64,000 nt of DNA from Flavobacterium columnare NBRC 100251 = ATCC 23463 (GCF_002530675.1 NZ_PCMX01000023.1:1-64000); one strand, 5' to 3'. Shown: positions 1-7,510, counted from the first letter of the stretch. The notes: a model not told the origin generated them from the sequence alone. Numbers and translations are program-made.

Positions 1-2
1 CT

Positions 3-539
3 TACATAAGTCAAGATCCTATTGGACTCGCAGGAAATAACCCAACGTTTTATGCGTATGTACACGATTCTAATTCGTGGGTTGACCCGTTTGGGTTGTC
101 TTCATTTGATCCATTTCAATTTGGTGAAATTACAGATTTTCCAAAAGATTTACATTTTGGTCAAAAGCGAATTGGTCCAAATTTTAGTGATATTGGTTCA
201 CAAGCTGATGATGCTATAAGAGGAAGATCAATTAAAGATGTTGCTGATGATTTAAAAGCTAATAAAATTGATCCGAATGTTTTTCAGATATCATATACAA
301 TTGACCCAACAACGGGCAAGGCAGTTACTTTAAATAATCGAGGATTAGCAGCTTTGGCAGAGTCGGGTAAATTTCCTACTAATGCTATTTTGGTTCCTTT
401 TGACAAAGTTCCACCACATTTAAAATCTGATTTTGGATTAAAAGGACCAAGTGGGGATATTGTGCCATCAAAAACAATTGCTGTAACAAAAAATAAAGAC
501 GGTTCAGGACTTTTAAGAATAATAAAAAATTGTAATTAA
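3..539 (+). CDS. Rhs C-terminal tip 1 with toxin domain (5' end outside window)
   Basis: The frame is open from the left edge and begins inside the conserved end of an Rhs core (QDPIGLAGNNPTFYAYV..., then DPFGL). That motif marks the junction where the invariant core gives way to a variable toxin. The roughly 145 residues after the junction form the variable domain, which contains the segments RSIKDVADDLK and TLNNRGLAALAESG. The segment around LNNR recalls a small family of nuclease-like Rhs/CdiA tips, but I cannot assign an activity. A TTG at 96 could be mistaken for a start but lies within the junction. The stop overlaps the next ATG by one base (TAATG), which is typical of a toxin-immunity pair. 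Whether the protein is a full-length Rhs or only a displaced tip depends on sequence to the left of the window. Confidence 0.75.
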   Translation, partial: YISQDPIGLAGNNPTFYAYVHDSNSWVDPFGLSSFDPFQFGEITDFPKDLHFGQKRIGPNFSDIGSQADDAIRGRSIKDVADDLKANKIDPNVFQISYTIDPTTGKAVTLNNRGLAALAESGKFPTNAILVPFDKVPPHLKSDFGLKGPSGDIVPSKTIAVTKNKDGSGLLRIIKNCN

Positions 540-982
540 TGTATAAATTGATATCAGAAAAAGTTGATTTTCAAATATCTTGTACAGATATTGAATTAAT
601 CTACACCGAAACCAAATCAAAGGTAAATGTTGAAGGACAGACTTTGAAACAATATTTAGATGGTGAAACCTATTCTAATATTAAAATTATTTTTGAAAAA
701 GTGGCAGAAGTAAAATGTACAACTTTAAATTTTTATGAGTTCAATTATAATGAATTTGAGATTTTAAAAGATGATTATGATATTGAAAAGGTTGAATATT
801 GGAAAATAAATAATCACAATCCTGATTCGGGTTTTTATAGAGTAGAAAATTCTGAATGGTTACAGACAAAGTATAAACTTTATGATCCAACAGGAAATTT
901 AAATTTGAAGCATTATTTAATTATAGGATATGATAGTTATATAGAAATATTAGCTTCAAGATATAACTATATGTATGAATAA
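539..982 (+). CDS. candidate immunity protein 1
   Basis: This 147-residue acidic, Tyr/Asn/Glu-rich cytosolic protein has no signal peptide or membrane segment. Its ATG overlaps the stop of the Rhs tip by one base, so the two are almost certainly translationally coupled. Position, size and composition fit an immunity protein that neutralises the toxin encoded just upstream. I do not recognise the family. The assignment to immunity is an inference from the toxin-immunity gene order, repeated twice more in the next 5 kb. Confidence 0.6.
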   Translation: MYKLISEKVDFQISCTDIELIYTETKSKVNVEGQTLKQYLDGETYSNIKIIFEKVAEVKCTTLNFYEFNYNEFEILKDDYDIEKVEYWKINNHNPDSGFYRVENSEWLQTKYKLYDPTGNLNLKHYLIIGYDSYIEILASRYNYMYE

Positions 983-1000
983 ACCCAGCTCCGCAAAGTC

Positions 1001-1107
1001 CTGCTACTTCTACGATCTTTTTAGAAAAAAGAGTCCCTTATAAGGGAAGTGTTTGAGAATAAGAACATTACAAAAAAGTGATTTTTAAACGATAGAAATT
1101 ATAAAAG
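1001..1107 (+). repeat. Rhs-array repeat, copy 1
   Basis: A 107-bp unit starting CTGCTACTTCTACGATC and ending in ATAGAAATTATAAAAG. It recurs nearly unchanged at 1210-1316 and 5800-5906, and a shorter 37-bp piece lies at 1173-1209, directly abutting the 1210 copy. Copies lie downstream of toxin-immunity pairs 1 and 3. It has no coding potential that I can see. The stretch 983-1364 holds only these repeats and a terminator. Confidence 0.8.
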
Positions 1108-1108
1108 T

Positions 1109-1138
1109 AAAAAAGCTGTCATTTTTGACGGCTTTTTT
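1109..1138 (+). terminator. rho-independent terminator after toxin-immunity pair 1
   Basis: An inverted repeat built on AAAAGCTGTCA / TGACGGCTTTT (one G-U pair) is followed by a T-run. A close relative with arms AAAAAAGCTGTC / GACAGCTTTTTT lies after pair 3 at 5734-5763. The sequence following both is also shared (TATTATAAAGTAGCTACG), so the terminator belongs to the duplicated tail of the cassettes. Confidence 0.75.
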
Positions 1139-1209
1139 ATTATAAAGTAGCTACGTTTTTATTGAAAAAGTCCTGCTACTTCTACGATCTTTTTAGAAAA
1201 AAGAGTCCC

Positions 1210-1385
1210 CTGCTACTTCTACGATCTTTTTAGAAAAAAGTGTCCCTTACAAGGGAAGTATTTGATAATAAGAATATTACAAAAAAGTGATTTTTAAACG
1301 ATAGAAATTATAAAAGAAAATTAACTTCAATTTACTTTAGATTGTAGTTGATTTTCTTTTTTTGTTACTCCATACATTTTTTGCA
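1210..1385. repeat. 176-bp direct repeat, left copy (includes transposase 3' end)
   Basis: This is nearly identical to 5800-5975 (constant offset of 4590; three mismatches noted by eye). The copy runs through the last 21 bases of the transposase gene, including its stop codon, and the match ends abruptly after TTGCA. The two copies flank the transposase gene and Rhs tips 2 and 3. They are potential substrates for homologous deletion or circularisation of the interval. Confidence 0.85.
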
Positions 1386-2639
1386 ATTATTTTTGTTGTT
1401 TTGCTCTTTTCTAAATTGCTTTTGAGCTTGAAAATGAGAATTATAGTGCGAAATAGATATCGTTTTTCCGTTGTAAGTTTCAAAAGGAGTATTTCCTTTT
1501 AATGAATGCTGTGGACGAATATTACAGTAATTACGTATAATCTGTGGGAATGTATTATAAAGTTGCAGAGTATTTTCGATATGCAACTGATAAAGATATT
1601 GATACTTTAGGATTTTATTAATAGCTTCAATCATAGAGTTAGAACTAGCAATATCCTTTTGAGCAATGTTGTGAATAATATTTGGTTCAATACTTTTAAT
1701 GTATTCTTTGACAGTTGTGTTTATATTTTCTACCCCGCCATCGGTTACAAACTCTATTGTAGTAGGTTTAGGGAGTTCCTTAAAAGTATTTTGCAATAAT
1801 TCTTTAATAGCTTTTGGACTTGGTTTTAAACCGATATACCATCCTAAAATCATTCGGGAGTAATGATCTATAAGTAAGTGGATGTAATGTTTTACGCCAT
1901 TAGCTGTTTTAAAGATTGTGATATCAGCACACCAAATTTGATTAGGTTTAGTAGTTAGAAGTGGTGAATATTCAGGCTTGTTTTGTAAATGTCTACCATT
2001 ATCAATTCCAAGTAAACTGCTGTACTTATAAAATGTGGCTAAACAAAAACTGAAATCTTTTTTGCGCAATCCCATATAATAGATAGAAGACTTTGACCAA
2101 GATTTATAATCACTATTGTTAAAATATTCTTTTATCTTGATAACTTCTTGGTTCAAAAGTTGTTGTGGGTAACGTTTTACACACCAAAAAATATACGAAG
2201 CTTCACATTTGTTTAATACTTGTATTTTATAGTTTTGGTAAGTGGCACGTGAAATCCTAAATAACTTAATTGCTTCATCTATAGAAATCCAATTTTTAAT
2301 GCTCTCTATGGTATTCACAATTATATCCTTATTTTTTTTAAGAACTTTATTGAAATCTTTGATTTGATCAAAAATTGTATACGCTCCTTTGAGTAGTTGT
2401 ATATAAGCTCTGGAAAGTTTTTTGCTACTAGGAAACTCATTTTGATTTTGAAATAATTCAATATCTTGATCAATCAACCCATTTAAAGTATAATCAATAT
2501 ATTTGTTTTCAGGCTCTTTCAACCATCTAGATAAATTACTGGAAGGGATCAACTTTAAAAGTTCTGTTGATAATAATCCCTTACGAGCAAAAATTTTGGT
2601 ATTGGTATGATAGGAATTTCTGTGTTTAACAGTCTGCAT
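1365..2639 (-). CDS. DDE (rve-type) transposase
   Basis: This 424-residue transposase has a retroviral-integrase-like catalytic core. The likely triad is D239 (WCADI), D300 (VTDGG) and E338 (SMIEA), giving spacings of 60 and 37 residues as in IS3-like enzymes. The C-terminus carries the usual YNIRPQHSLKG...P motif (here CNIRPQHSLKGNTP). The N-terminal 200 residues include a helix-turn-helix-like stretch (ISIDEAIKLFRISRATYQNYK) that probably binds the element ends. It is one uninterrupted frame, without the orfA/orfB frameshift of classic IS3 elements. I could not identify clean terminal inverted repeats or a target duplication. It lies antisense within the Rhs tip array, and its last 21 bases recur at 5955-5975. 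Confidence 0.85.
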   Translation of the reverse strand: MQTVKHRNSYHTNTKIFARKGLLSTELLKLIPSSNLSRWLKEPENKYIDYTLNGLIDQDIELFQNQNEFPSSKKLSRAYIQLLKGAYTIFDQIKDFNKVLKKNKDIIVNTIESIKNWISIDEAIKLFRISRATYQNYKIQVLNKCEASYIFWCVKRYPQQLLNQEVIKIKEYFNNSDYKSWSKSSIYYMGLRKKDFSFCLATFYKYSSLLGIDNGRHLQNKPEYSPLLTTKPNQIWCADITIFKTANGVKHYIHLLIDHYSRMILGWYIGLKPSPKAIKELLQNTFKELPKPTTIEFVTDGGVENINTTVKEYIKSIEPNIIHNIAQKDIASSNSMIEAINKILKYQYLYQLHIENTLQLYNTFPQIIRNYCNIRPQHSLKGNTPFETYNGKTISISHYNSHFQAQKQFRKEQNNKNNCKKCME

Positions 2640-2725
2640 TTTGAAAAAAGGCGAATGTAAAAAATATCCTTATTTTTTGGTATCAAATTTTGTATCAAAA
2701 ACATTATTACGCTATTTTTGAAACT

Positions 2726-2827
2726 ATGAAATTACTAGGACTCTTTTTTATCCTGTTGCTAATATCTTGGAACTCATACCACGAATACCAAAAGGATGTT
2801 TGTCAATGGCTCAAAAGGGGGTTGTAG
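2726..2827 (+). CDS. possible 33-residue hydrophobic peptide
   Basis: A short frame from ATG at 2726 encodes a lysine start, a run of about 14 hydrophobic residues (LLGLFFILLLISW) and a charged tail, like a small membrane peptide. It lies between the transposase gene and the truncated Rhs tip 2 and overlaps the start of decayed Rhs sequence. I see no homologue or promoter. It may be an accidental frame. Confidence 0.2.
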   Translation: MKLLGLFFILLLISWNSYHEYQKDVCQWLKRGL

Positions 2828-2859
2828 AGGAGTAAAAAGAGTTACGGCATTTTGTATGA

Positions 2860-3720
2860 GATGGGAACGTTCTTTTACATGAGTGGGATTACCAAAAAGG
2901 AGAAGAACATGAAACTTCTGTTAATAATTTAGGAGAAGTTTTTTTAAGTCAAAAAGAAAAGGTTAATAATCTAGTTACGTGGGTATATGATACGAATAAT
3001 TACAACCCAAGCGCAAAGATTTTAGGAGAGGAAGTTTATAGCATCATAAATGATTATTTAGGAACTCCTGTACAAGCTTATAATAGTAACGGAAAATTAA
3101 TTTGGGAAAGAGAACTTGATATTTACGGAAAGACACGTAAAATAGAAGGAGATCAAAACTTGATTCCGTTCTTATATCAAGGACAATATTATGATCACGA
3201 TATTGAGTTAGCATATAACCGATTTAGGTATTATAATCCAGAAACAGGGTTGTATTTAAGTCAAGATCCTATTGGACTCTTGGGTGGAAACGAATTATAT
3301 GCTTATGTGAAAAATTCAAATATACAAATTGATAAATTCGGGTGGTATTCAGATTTATTAGGTAGTGGAATGGGACACCATCTTATGCCAAGATCTGTAG
3401 CAAAAAAATTAGACATTACTGAATTAGCACAAACAAATTCTATAGCTTGGTATCCTAATAATGGTATTAATACAGCTACTTTACACGGAGAGATGCACAC
3501 AAATCTTATCAATGAAGGAGTTCCTTATCATGGTTCTAAGTTTACTGGAACAGTAGACGATTTTTTTGACAAAGGAGCTAAAGCCTATAAAGACATTGAT
3601 GTAAAAGGATATATGAAAATACCTGGAACAGACGATATTTTATTTGAAAATATGACACCTAGAGAAGCTTTGGATAAATTAAAAGAATTATATAAAAACA
3701 AAAAAATACCTTGTAAATAA
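2860..3720 (+). CDS. displaced Rhs tip 2 with GHH/HNH-like nuclease toxin domain
   Basis: Open frame of 286 codons that begins immediately after an in-frame TGA and has no convincing start codon (the first usable one is a TTG at 3160). It starts at the Rhs core motif DGNVLLHEW and continues through YNRFRYYNPETGLYLSQDPIGL, the canonical end of the core. The variable domain follows, containing MGHHLMPRSV and HGEMH. The double histidine followed by a P-x-S resembles the GHH/AHH group of HNH/Endo VII toxin nucleases; this is a motif-level guess. Just upstream (2821-2859) the same frame shows decayed Rhs sequence with two stops and an apparent 4-bp loss, so it is a 5'-truncated tip. It could be expressed only after recombination with a full-length rhs gene. 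Confidence 0.75.
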   Translation, partial: DGNVLLHEWDYQKGEEHETSVNNLGEVFLSQKEKVNNLVTWVYDTNNYNPSAKILGEEVYSIINDYLGTPVQAYNSNGKLIWERELDIYGKTRKIEGDQNLIPFLYQGQYYDHDIELAYNRFRYYNPETGLYLSQDPIGLLGGNELYAYVKNSNIQIDKFGWYSDLLGSGMGHHLMPRSVAKKLDITELAQTNSIAWYPNNGINTATLHGEMHTNLINEGVPYHGSKFTGTVDDFFDKGAKAYKDIDVKGYMKIPGTDDILFENMTPREALDKLKELYKNKKIPCK

Positions 3721-3724
3721 TTAT

Positions 3725-4306
3725 ATGTTAGAAAAAAAATTAACTATCACAGATTATGGCATATATATAATGTCAATAGACAAATTATTGAGTTTTTTTA
3801 AAGAGAATAAAATAAAAAGTAAAAAAGTATTAGAAGTTTTTCAAAAAAATCATGAATTATATCTAAAATCATTAGAAGAGGGGATTTGGATTCCTATTTT
3901 ACCAATAGAATCAACTAAATATATTATTAATAACATCCCTCTTAATAACGAATGGCAAGAAGAATTTAGATATGAAGATTTTAACCTTAATGTAAATGAT
4001 GGAGCATATTGGATTGGATCCTTTGGAAGTTTATTGAACTTTAATTTAGAACAATTTACAAATTCTATCAATGAAAGTATTTCTTATCAAACACTTGATG
4101 GAGTTACTTTATTCAAATCATTCAAATTCAATATTGAAAATGGAAAATATTTAGTAAACATAATAGGTTATAAAAGAAAAAGTGCGCTTGAATATCCAGA
4201 AGCTAATTATGGTTATTCATTCGAGTTTAAAAAAGTAGAGCAATTTATAGGTTATAAAGATCCTAGAGAAGATGATAAGTATGTTTTTAACCTATCTACA
4301 TATTAA
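3725..4306 (+). CDS. candidate immunity protein 2
   Basis: This 193-residue soluble protein starts 4 bp after the stop of Rhs tip 2. It is rich in Lys, Asn, Ile and aromatic residues and has no signal peptide. Its position suggests that it is the cognate immunity protein of the GHH-like toxin. I do not recognise the family. A strong terminator follows at 4357-4391. Immunity genes next to displaced tips often keep their own weak promoter; I see none that is convincing here. Confidence 0.6.
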   Translation: MLEKKLTITDYGIYIMSIDKLLSFFKENKIKSKKVLEVFQKNHELYLKSLEEGIWIPILPIESTKYIINNIPLNNEWQEEFRYEDFNLNVNDGAYWIGSFGSLLNFNLEQFTNSINESISYQTLDGVTLFKSFKFNIENGKYLVNIIGYKRKSALEYPEANYGYSFEFKKVEQFIGYKDPREDDKYVFNLSTY

Positions 4307-4356
4307 AAAAGTATATCAATAATACTTTGTGAGTTTTCTAAAATTTTAATAATACC

Positions 4357-4391
4357 AAACAACGAACAGTTTTTTAGTCTGTTCGTTGTTT
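4357..4391 (+). terminator. terminator after toxin-immunity pair 2
   Basis: A 13-bp perfect inverted repeat, AAACAACGAACAG with CTGTTCGTTGTTT, with a 9-base loop. It lies 50 bp after the immunity gene stop and directly before the truncated start of Rhs tip 3. It differs from the AGCTGTC-type terminators after pairs 1 and 3. Confidence 0.75.
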
Positions 4392-4402
4392 CATCTTTTT
4401 AG

Positions 4403-5323
4403 GATGGAAACGTTCTTTTACACCAGTGGACATATCTAAAAGGGCAAGAGGCAGAAACTTCTGTTAACGATCTAGGAGAAGTTTATCTAAGTCAAAAAGA
4501 AACCGTAGAGGATTTAGTTACTTGGATTTACCAAGAAAATAGCTTTGTACCTAGTGCTAAAATACAAGGAGAAGAGCAATTTAGTATAATTTCTGATTAT
4601 ATAGGCAGACCCCTACAATGTTATAACGAAAAGGGCTCTTTAATATGGAGCACAGACTATGATATTTATGGAGGTTTACGCAATTTTAGCTCGCCTATTA
4701 ATCTAACCCCAGACTTTATTCCTTTTAGACAACTCGGACAGTATGAAGACCCCGAATTAGAAGGTCTTTATTACAACAGGTTTCGATATTACGATTGTAC
4801 TATTGGAAATTATATCTCTCAAGATCCTATTGGACTGGCAGGAAATAACCCGACTTTTTATGGGTATGTGAAAGATAGTAATAGTTGGATTGATATTTTT
4901 GGACTAGATATCACAACTTTTTATCATGCTGGTAGTTTAAGTGGACCAATTGATCCATCAAAAGGTAGAACAAATTTAGATTTTAATCCATCTGGACAAG
5001 GAGGGTTTTATGTAACTACAGATAAGGCACAGGCTCAACAATGGGCGGAAATGAGAGGTCATCCTGAAATAACTCAATTTGATGTGCCAAATTCAGAACT
5101 TGAAAAATTGAATATTAAAAAATTTGATGGGGCGAGTGATGAATGGGCTAAGTTTGTTACAGATGGTAGAGCGGGTAAATTAGAACACAACTTTGATGCT
5201 GTTAGTGGTCCTATGTTAGCAAACCCAAGAGGTAAAAACCCTAAACCAATAGGAAGTCAGTTTGCTATATTTACTGATAAAGCCGCTAAACTATTTGATA
5301 ATTTTAAAGTAAAATGTAGTTAA
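4403..5323 (+). CDS. displaced Rhs tip 3 with ADP-ribosyltransferase-like toxin domain
   Basis: Open frame of 306 codons beginning directly after an in-frame TAG at 4400, again exactly at DGNVLLH, the same core residue as tip 2. The core continues to YYNRFRYYDCTIGNYISQDPIGLAG. A GTG at 4868 lies inside this core and is unlikely to be a real start. The toxin domain begins TTFYHAGSL and has a GGFYVTTDKAQAQQWA segment, then a SDEWAKFV segment and a late GSQFAIFTDKA. This order (YHG-like histidine, G-x-FY-T-T, a W-x-x-FV block, a Q...F-T block) resembles DUF3990-type ADP-ribosyltransferases. The toxin would modify a target-cell protein or nucleic acid with ADP-ribose; the target is unknown. It is truncated at the 5' end like tip 2. 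Confidence 0.75.
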   Translation, partial: DGNVLLHQWTYLKGQEAETSVNDLGEVYLSQKETVEDLVTWIYQENSFVPSAKIQGEEQFSIISDYIGRPLQCYNEKGSLIWSTDYDIYGGLRNFSSPINLTPDFIPFRQLGQYEDPELEGLYYNRFRYYDCTIGNYISQDPIGLAGNNPTFYGYVKDSNSWIDIFGLDITTFYHAGSLSGPIDPSKGRTNLDFNPSGQGGFYVTTDKAQAQQWAEMRGHPEITQFDVPNSELEKLNIKKFDGASDEWAKFVTDGRAGKLEHNFDAVSGPMLANPRGKNPKPIGSQFAIFTDKAAKLFDNFKVKCS

Positions 5324-5325
5324 AT

Positions 5326-5679
5326 ATGAAATATAAAGACGAATTAGTATTTATTAATAATGAAACAGGCGAAAAATTAATTTTTAATTTTAACACTTGG
5401 ATTGAAGTAATTAAAGGGATCATAGTTAAATATACAAATAAAGCATCTCTTGAAGCTGAAGATTTAATTATGAAAAGAAATTTTTTAATGCCTGAAACAT
5501 ATAATCAGGTGATATTTTACAGCCATGACACTGAATATCACTGGGCTATGTTACTTGTATATGGTGATAACTATTGGTTAAATGGTATTAATAGCGATGA
5601 ACCTATTGATTATTTGGAATGGGATCAAGAATATAGGAAGATAAATTCTCTGAAAGAAGAATCATTTGAATTCGTTTAA
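5326..5679 (+). CDS. candidate immunity protein 3
   Basis: This 117-residue acidic protein is rich in Tyr, Trp and Asn and starts 2 bp after the stop of Rhs tip 3. It has no signal peptide or membrane segment. Gene order predicts it to be the antidote for the ADP-ribosyltransferase-like domain. I cannot name the family. Confidence 0.6.
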   Translation: MKYKDELVFINNETGEKLIFNFNTWIEVIKGIIVKYTNKASLEAEDLIMKRNFLMPETYNQVIFYSHDTEYHWAMLLVYGDNYWLNGINSDEPIDYLEWDQEYRKINSLKEESFEFV

Positions 5680-5733
5680 GAAAAACACCACCGCTACCGC
5701 ACGAATCCTTTCGTGTGGTTAAGATAATAAAAC

Positions 5734-5763
5734 AAAAAAGCTGTCGAAAATGACAGCTTTTTT
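5734..5763 (+). terminator. terminator after toxin-immunity pair 3
   Basis: Perfect 12-bp inverted repeat AAAAAAGCTGTC / GACAGCTTTTTT with a 6-base loop and a T-run. It is a sequence relative of the terminator at 1109-1138. Confidence 0.85.
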
Positions 5764-5799
5764 ATTATAAAGTAGCTACGTTTTTATTAAAAAACTGCT

Positions 5800-5975
5800 C
5801 TGCTACTTCTACGATCTTTTTAGAAAAAAGAGTCCCTTATAAGGGAAGTATTTGATAATAAGAATATTACAAAAAAGTGATTTTTAAACGATAGAAATTA
5901 TAAAAGAAAATTAACTTCAATTTACTTTAGATTGCAGTTGATTTTCTTTTTTTGTTACTCCATACATTTTTTGCA
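5800..5975. repeat. 176-bp direct repeat, right copy
   Basis: Second copy of 1210-1385. Its last 21 bases (5955-5975) match the antisense 3' end of the transposase gene, after which similarity stops. This looks like a remnant of a second insertion of the same element or of a recombination between the repeats. The rest of the gap before thiL (5976-6126) holds a family B end fragment and a promoter-like box. Confidence 0.85.
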
Positions 5976-6035
5976 GCTTGTCTCGTCCTAAAAAAGTTCA
6001 CATATTTATACTTAATCCTAAAATAGATTTACAAC

Positions 6036-6075
6036 TTTTTATTTATAATAAATTTTTAATGTGTAATTTGGGATT
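6036..6075. repeat. family B repeat, right-end fragment
   Basis: The segment ending TTTTTAATGTGTAATTTGGG closely matches the right terminus of the complete copy at 12327-12509 (TTTTTTAATGTGTAATCTGGG). No matching left end is present. Confidence 0.6.
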
Positions 6076-6099
6076 ATATAGGGTTTCACTTTTAGTTTG

Positions 6100-6107
6100 T
6101 ACCTTTG
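6100..6107 (+). promoter_or_regulatory. candidate -7 box for thiL
   Basis: TACCTTTG fits the Bacteroidetes -7 consensus TAnnTTTG, 19 bases before the thiL ATG. I found no clear TTG box at the usual distance upstream, so this is only a candidate. Confidence 0.4.
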
Positions 6108-6126
6108 TTTTGTAAATTAAAAAATT

Positions 6127-7179
6127 ATGATTGAAGATAAAATGTCTCCAAGAACAAGTGTAGGTCAATTAGGGGAATTTGGATTAATAGAACATTTAAC
6201 CAAGCATTTTAAAATTACCAATGCTTCTACTTTAAAAGGAATTGGAGATGATGCGGCGGTATTGAATTTTGGTTCTAAACAAACAGTAGTTTCAACGGAT
6301 TTATTAATTGAAGGCGTTCATTTTGATTTGGCCTATATGCCTTTAAAGCATCTTGGCTATAAGTCAGTAGTAGTCAATTTATCTGACATTTATGCTATGA
6401 ATGCAAAAGCAACTCAAATTACAGTATCTATTGCTATATCCAATCGTTTTAGTTTGGAAGCACTAGAAGAGTTATATGCAGGCATTTCTTTAGCAGCTAA
6501 ACAATATGGAGTAGACGTAATAGGGGGCGATACCACTTCTTCTCAAAAAGGCTTAATCCTATCTATTACCGCGCTAGGGGAGGCAGAAGAAAAAGATATT
6601 GTGTATAGAAATGGTGCAAAACCAAATGATTTGTTAGTTGTATCGGGCGATTTAGGGGCTGCTTACATGGGGTTGCAAGTGCTTGAAAGAGAAAAACAGG
6701 TTTTTTTAGTTAACCCTAATAATCAACCGGATTTAGATCAATACGCTTACTTGGTTGAACGCCAATTAAAACCAGAGGCCAGAAAAGATGTTCCTGAAAT
6801 TTTAAAAGCATTAGGAATACGCCCTACTTCTATGATTGATATTTCAGATGGCTTATCTTCTGAAATCCTACATTTATGCAAACAATCCCAAGTAGGCTGT
6901 AATCTGTATGAAGAAAAACTACCATTGGACCCTCAGTTTATTAACGTATGCGAAGAATTTAATATAGATAGTACTACAATAGCATTAAATGGTGGCGAAG
7001 ATTATGAGTTGTTATTTACCATTAAAATGGATGATTACGATAAATTAAAAGGAAATCCCAATTTTACTATCATAGGTCATATAGCACCTGATGAAGAAGG
7101 CATACATCTAGTTACTCGTGCCAATACAAAAATTGAATTAAAAGCGAGGGGCTGGAATGCTTTAACTGAGGATAAATAA
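6127..7179 (+). CDS. thiL: thiamine-monophosphate kinase
   Basis: ThiL phosphorylates thiamine monophosphate to thiamine pyrophosphate with ATP, the last step of the pathway, in the cytosol. The 350-residue length fits the AIR-synthase-like fold family. The Mg-ATP site motif GIGDDAAVL lies near residues 39-47. It is followed by the STDLLIEGVHFD segment (about 57-68), the IGGDTTSS metal loop and the substrate-side LNGGEDYELLFTI motif near residue 290. The ATG at 6127 gives the usual short N-terminus before GEFGLI. It stands alone between the Rhs array and a convergent glyQS, separated from the latter by a terminator and a family A repeat. Confidence 0.95.
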   Translation: MIEDKMSPRTSVGQLGEFGLIEHLTKHFKITNASTLKGIGDDAAVLNFGSKQTVVSTDLLIEGVHFDLAYMPLKHLGYKSVVVNLSDIYAMNAKATQITVSIAISNRFSLEALEELYAGISLAAKQYGVDVIGGDTTSSQKGLILSITALGEAEEKDIVYRNGAKPNDLLVVSGDLGAAYMGLQVLEREKQVFLVNPNNQPDLDQYAYLVERQLKPEARKDVPEILKALGIRPTSMIDISDGLSSEILHLCKQSQVGCNLYEEKLPLDPQFINVCEEFNIDSTTIALNGGEDYELLFTIKMDDYDKLKGNPNFTIIGHIAPDEEGIHLVTRANTKIELKARGWNALTEDK

Positions 7180-7245
7180 ATTATTTTTAAATCATAAAGC
7201 AAGACTAAAGTATAAAAAAAGCTTTTTTTTATTTATTCTATGTCT

Positions 7246-7287
7246 TTTAAACCTGATTACGCCTAAAAAAACATTATAGATAAAAAT
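7246..7287. repeat. family B repeat, end fragment
   Basis: TTTAAACCTGATTACG followed by CATTATAGATAAAAATG matches the end region of family B elements (compare 55102-55145 and the reverse complement of 12470-12509). Only one end is present. Confidence 0.5.
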
Positions 7288-7313
7288 GCCTTGTTGATTT
7301 TGCAAGGTTTTTT
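7288..7313 (+). terminator. candidate thiL terminator
   Basis: A short stem CCTTG / CAAGG (7289-7293 with 7303-7307) is followed by six T residues. It is weak by length but well placed, about 110 bp after the thiL stop and inside a family B fragment. Confidence 0.5.
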
Positions 7314-7321
7314 ATTTTATA

Positions 7322-7483
7322 AAAGAGGCTGTCCGAAAAGATGCAATCTTATGATTTCGACCAAAGGAAGGGTTGAGCAAATCGAACCAGCGAAACAAAT
7401 CACATAACGTTGATACTCTGATATTTCCTATCGTAGAGATTGACAAATTAAATATTGTTTTATACCTTTTCAGACAGGCTCTT
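7322..7483. repeat. family A inverted-repeat element, copy 1
   Basis: Ends are AAGAGGCTGTCCGAAAAG at 7322 and its near-complement CTTTTCAGACAGGCTCTT near 7467-7483. The interior shares GCAATCTT, AATCACATA and a CGTAGAGATTGACAAA-like block with copy 2 at 37130-37281. It fills most of the gap between convergent thiL and glyQS and could fold into a long hairpin. Confidence 0.75.
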
Positions 7484-7510
7484 AAAATCTTTATGATTAA
7501 AAATAAAAAC

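Noticed and set aside
2861-2920. Alternative ATG frame at the start of Rhs tip 2
   Set aside because: It ends quickly and does not encode Rhs sequence; the DGNVLLH frame does.
7214-7230. A-run/T-run palindrome after thiL as terminator
   Set aside because: It has only a GC pair at the centre and no loop; the CCTTG/CAAGG hairpin 70 bp on is a better candidate.
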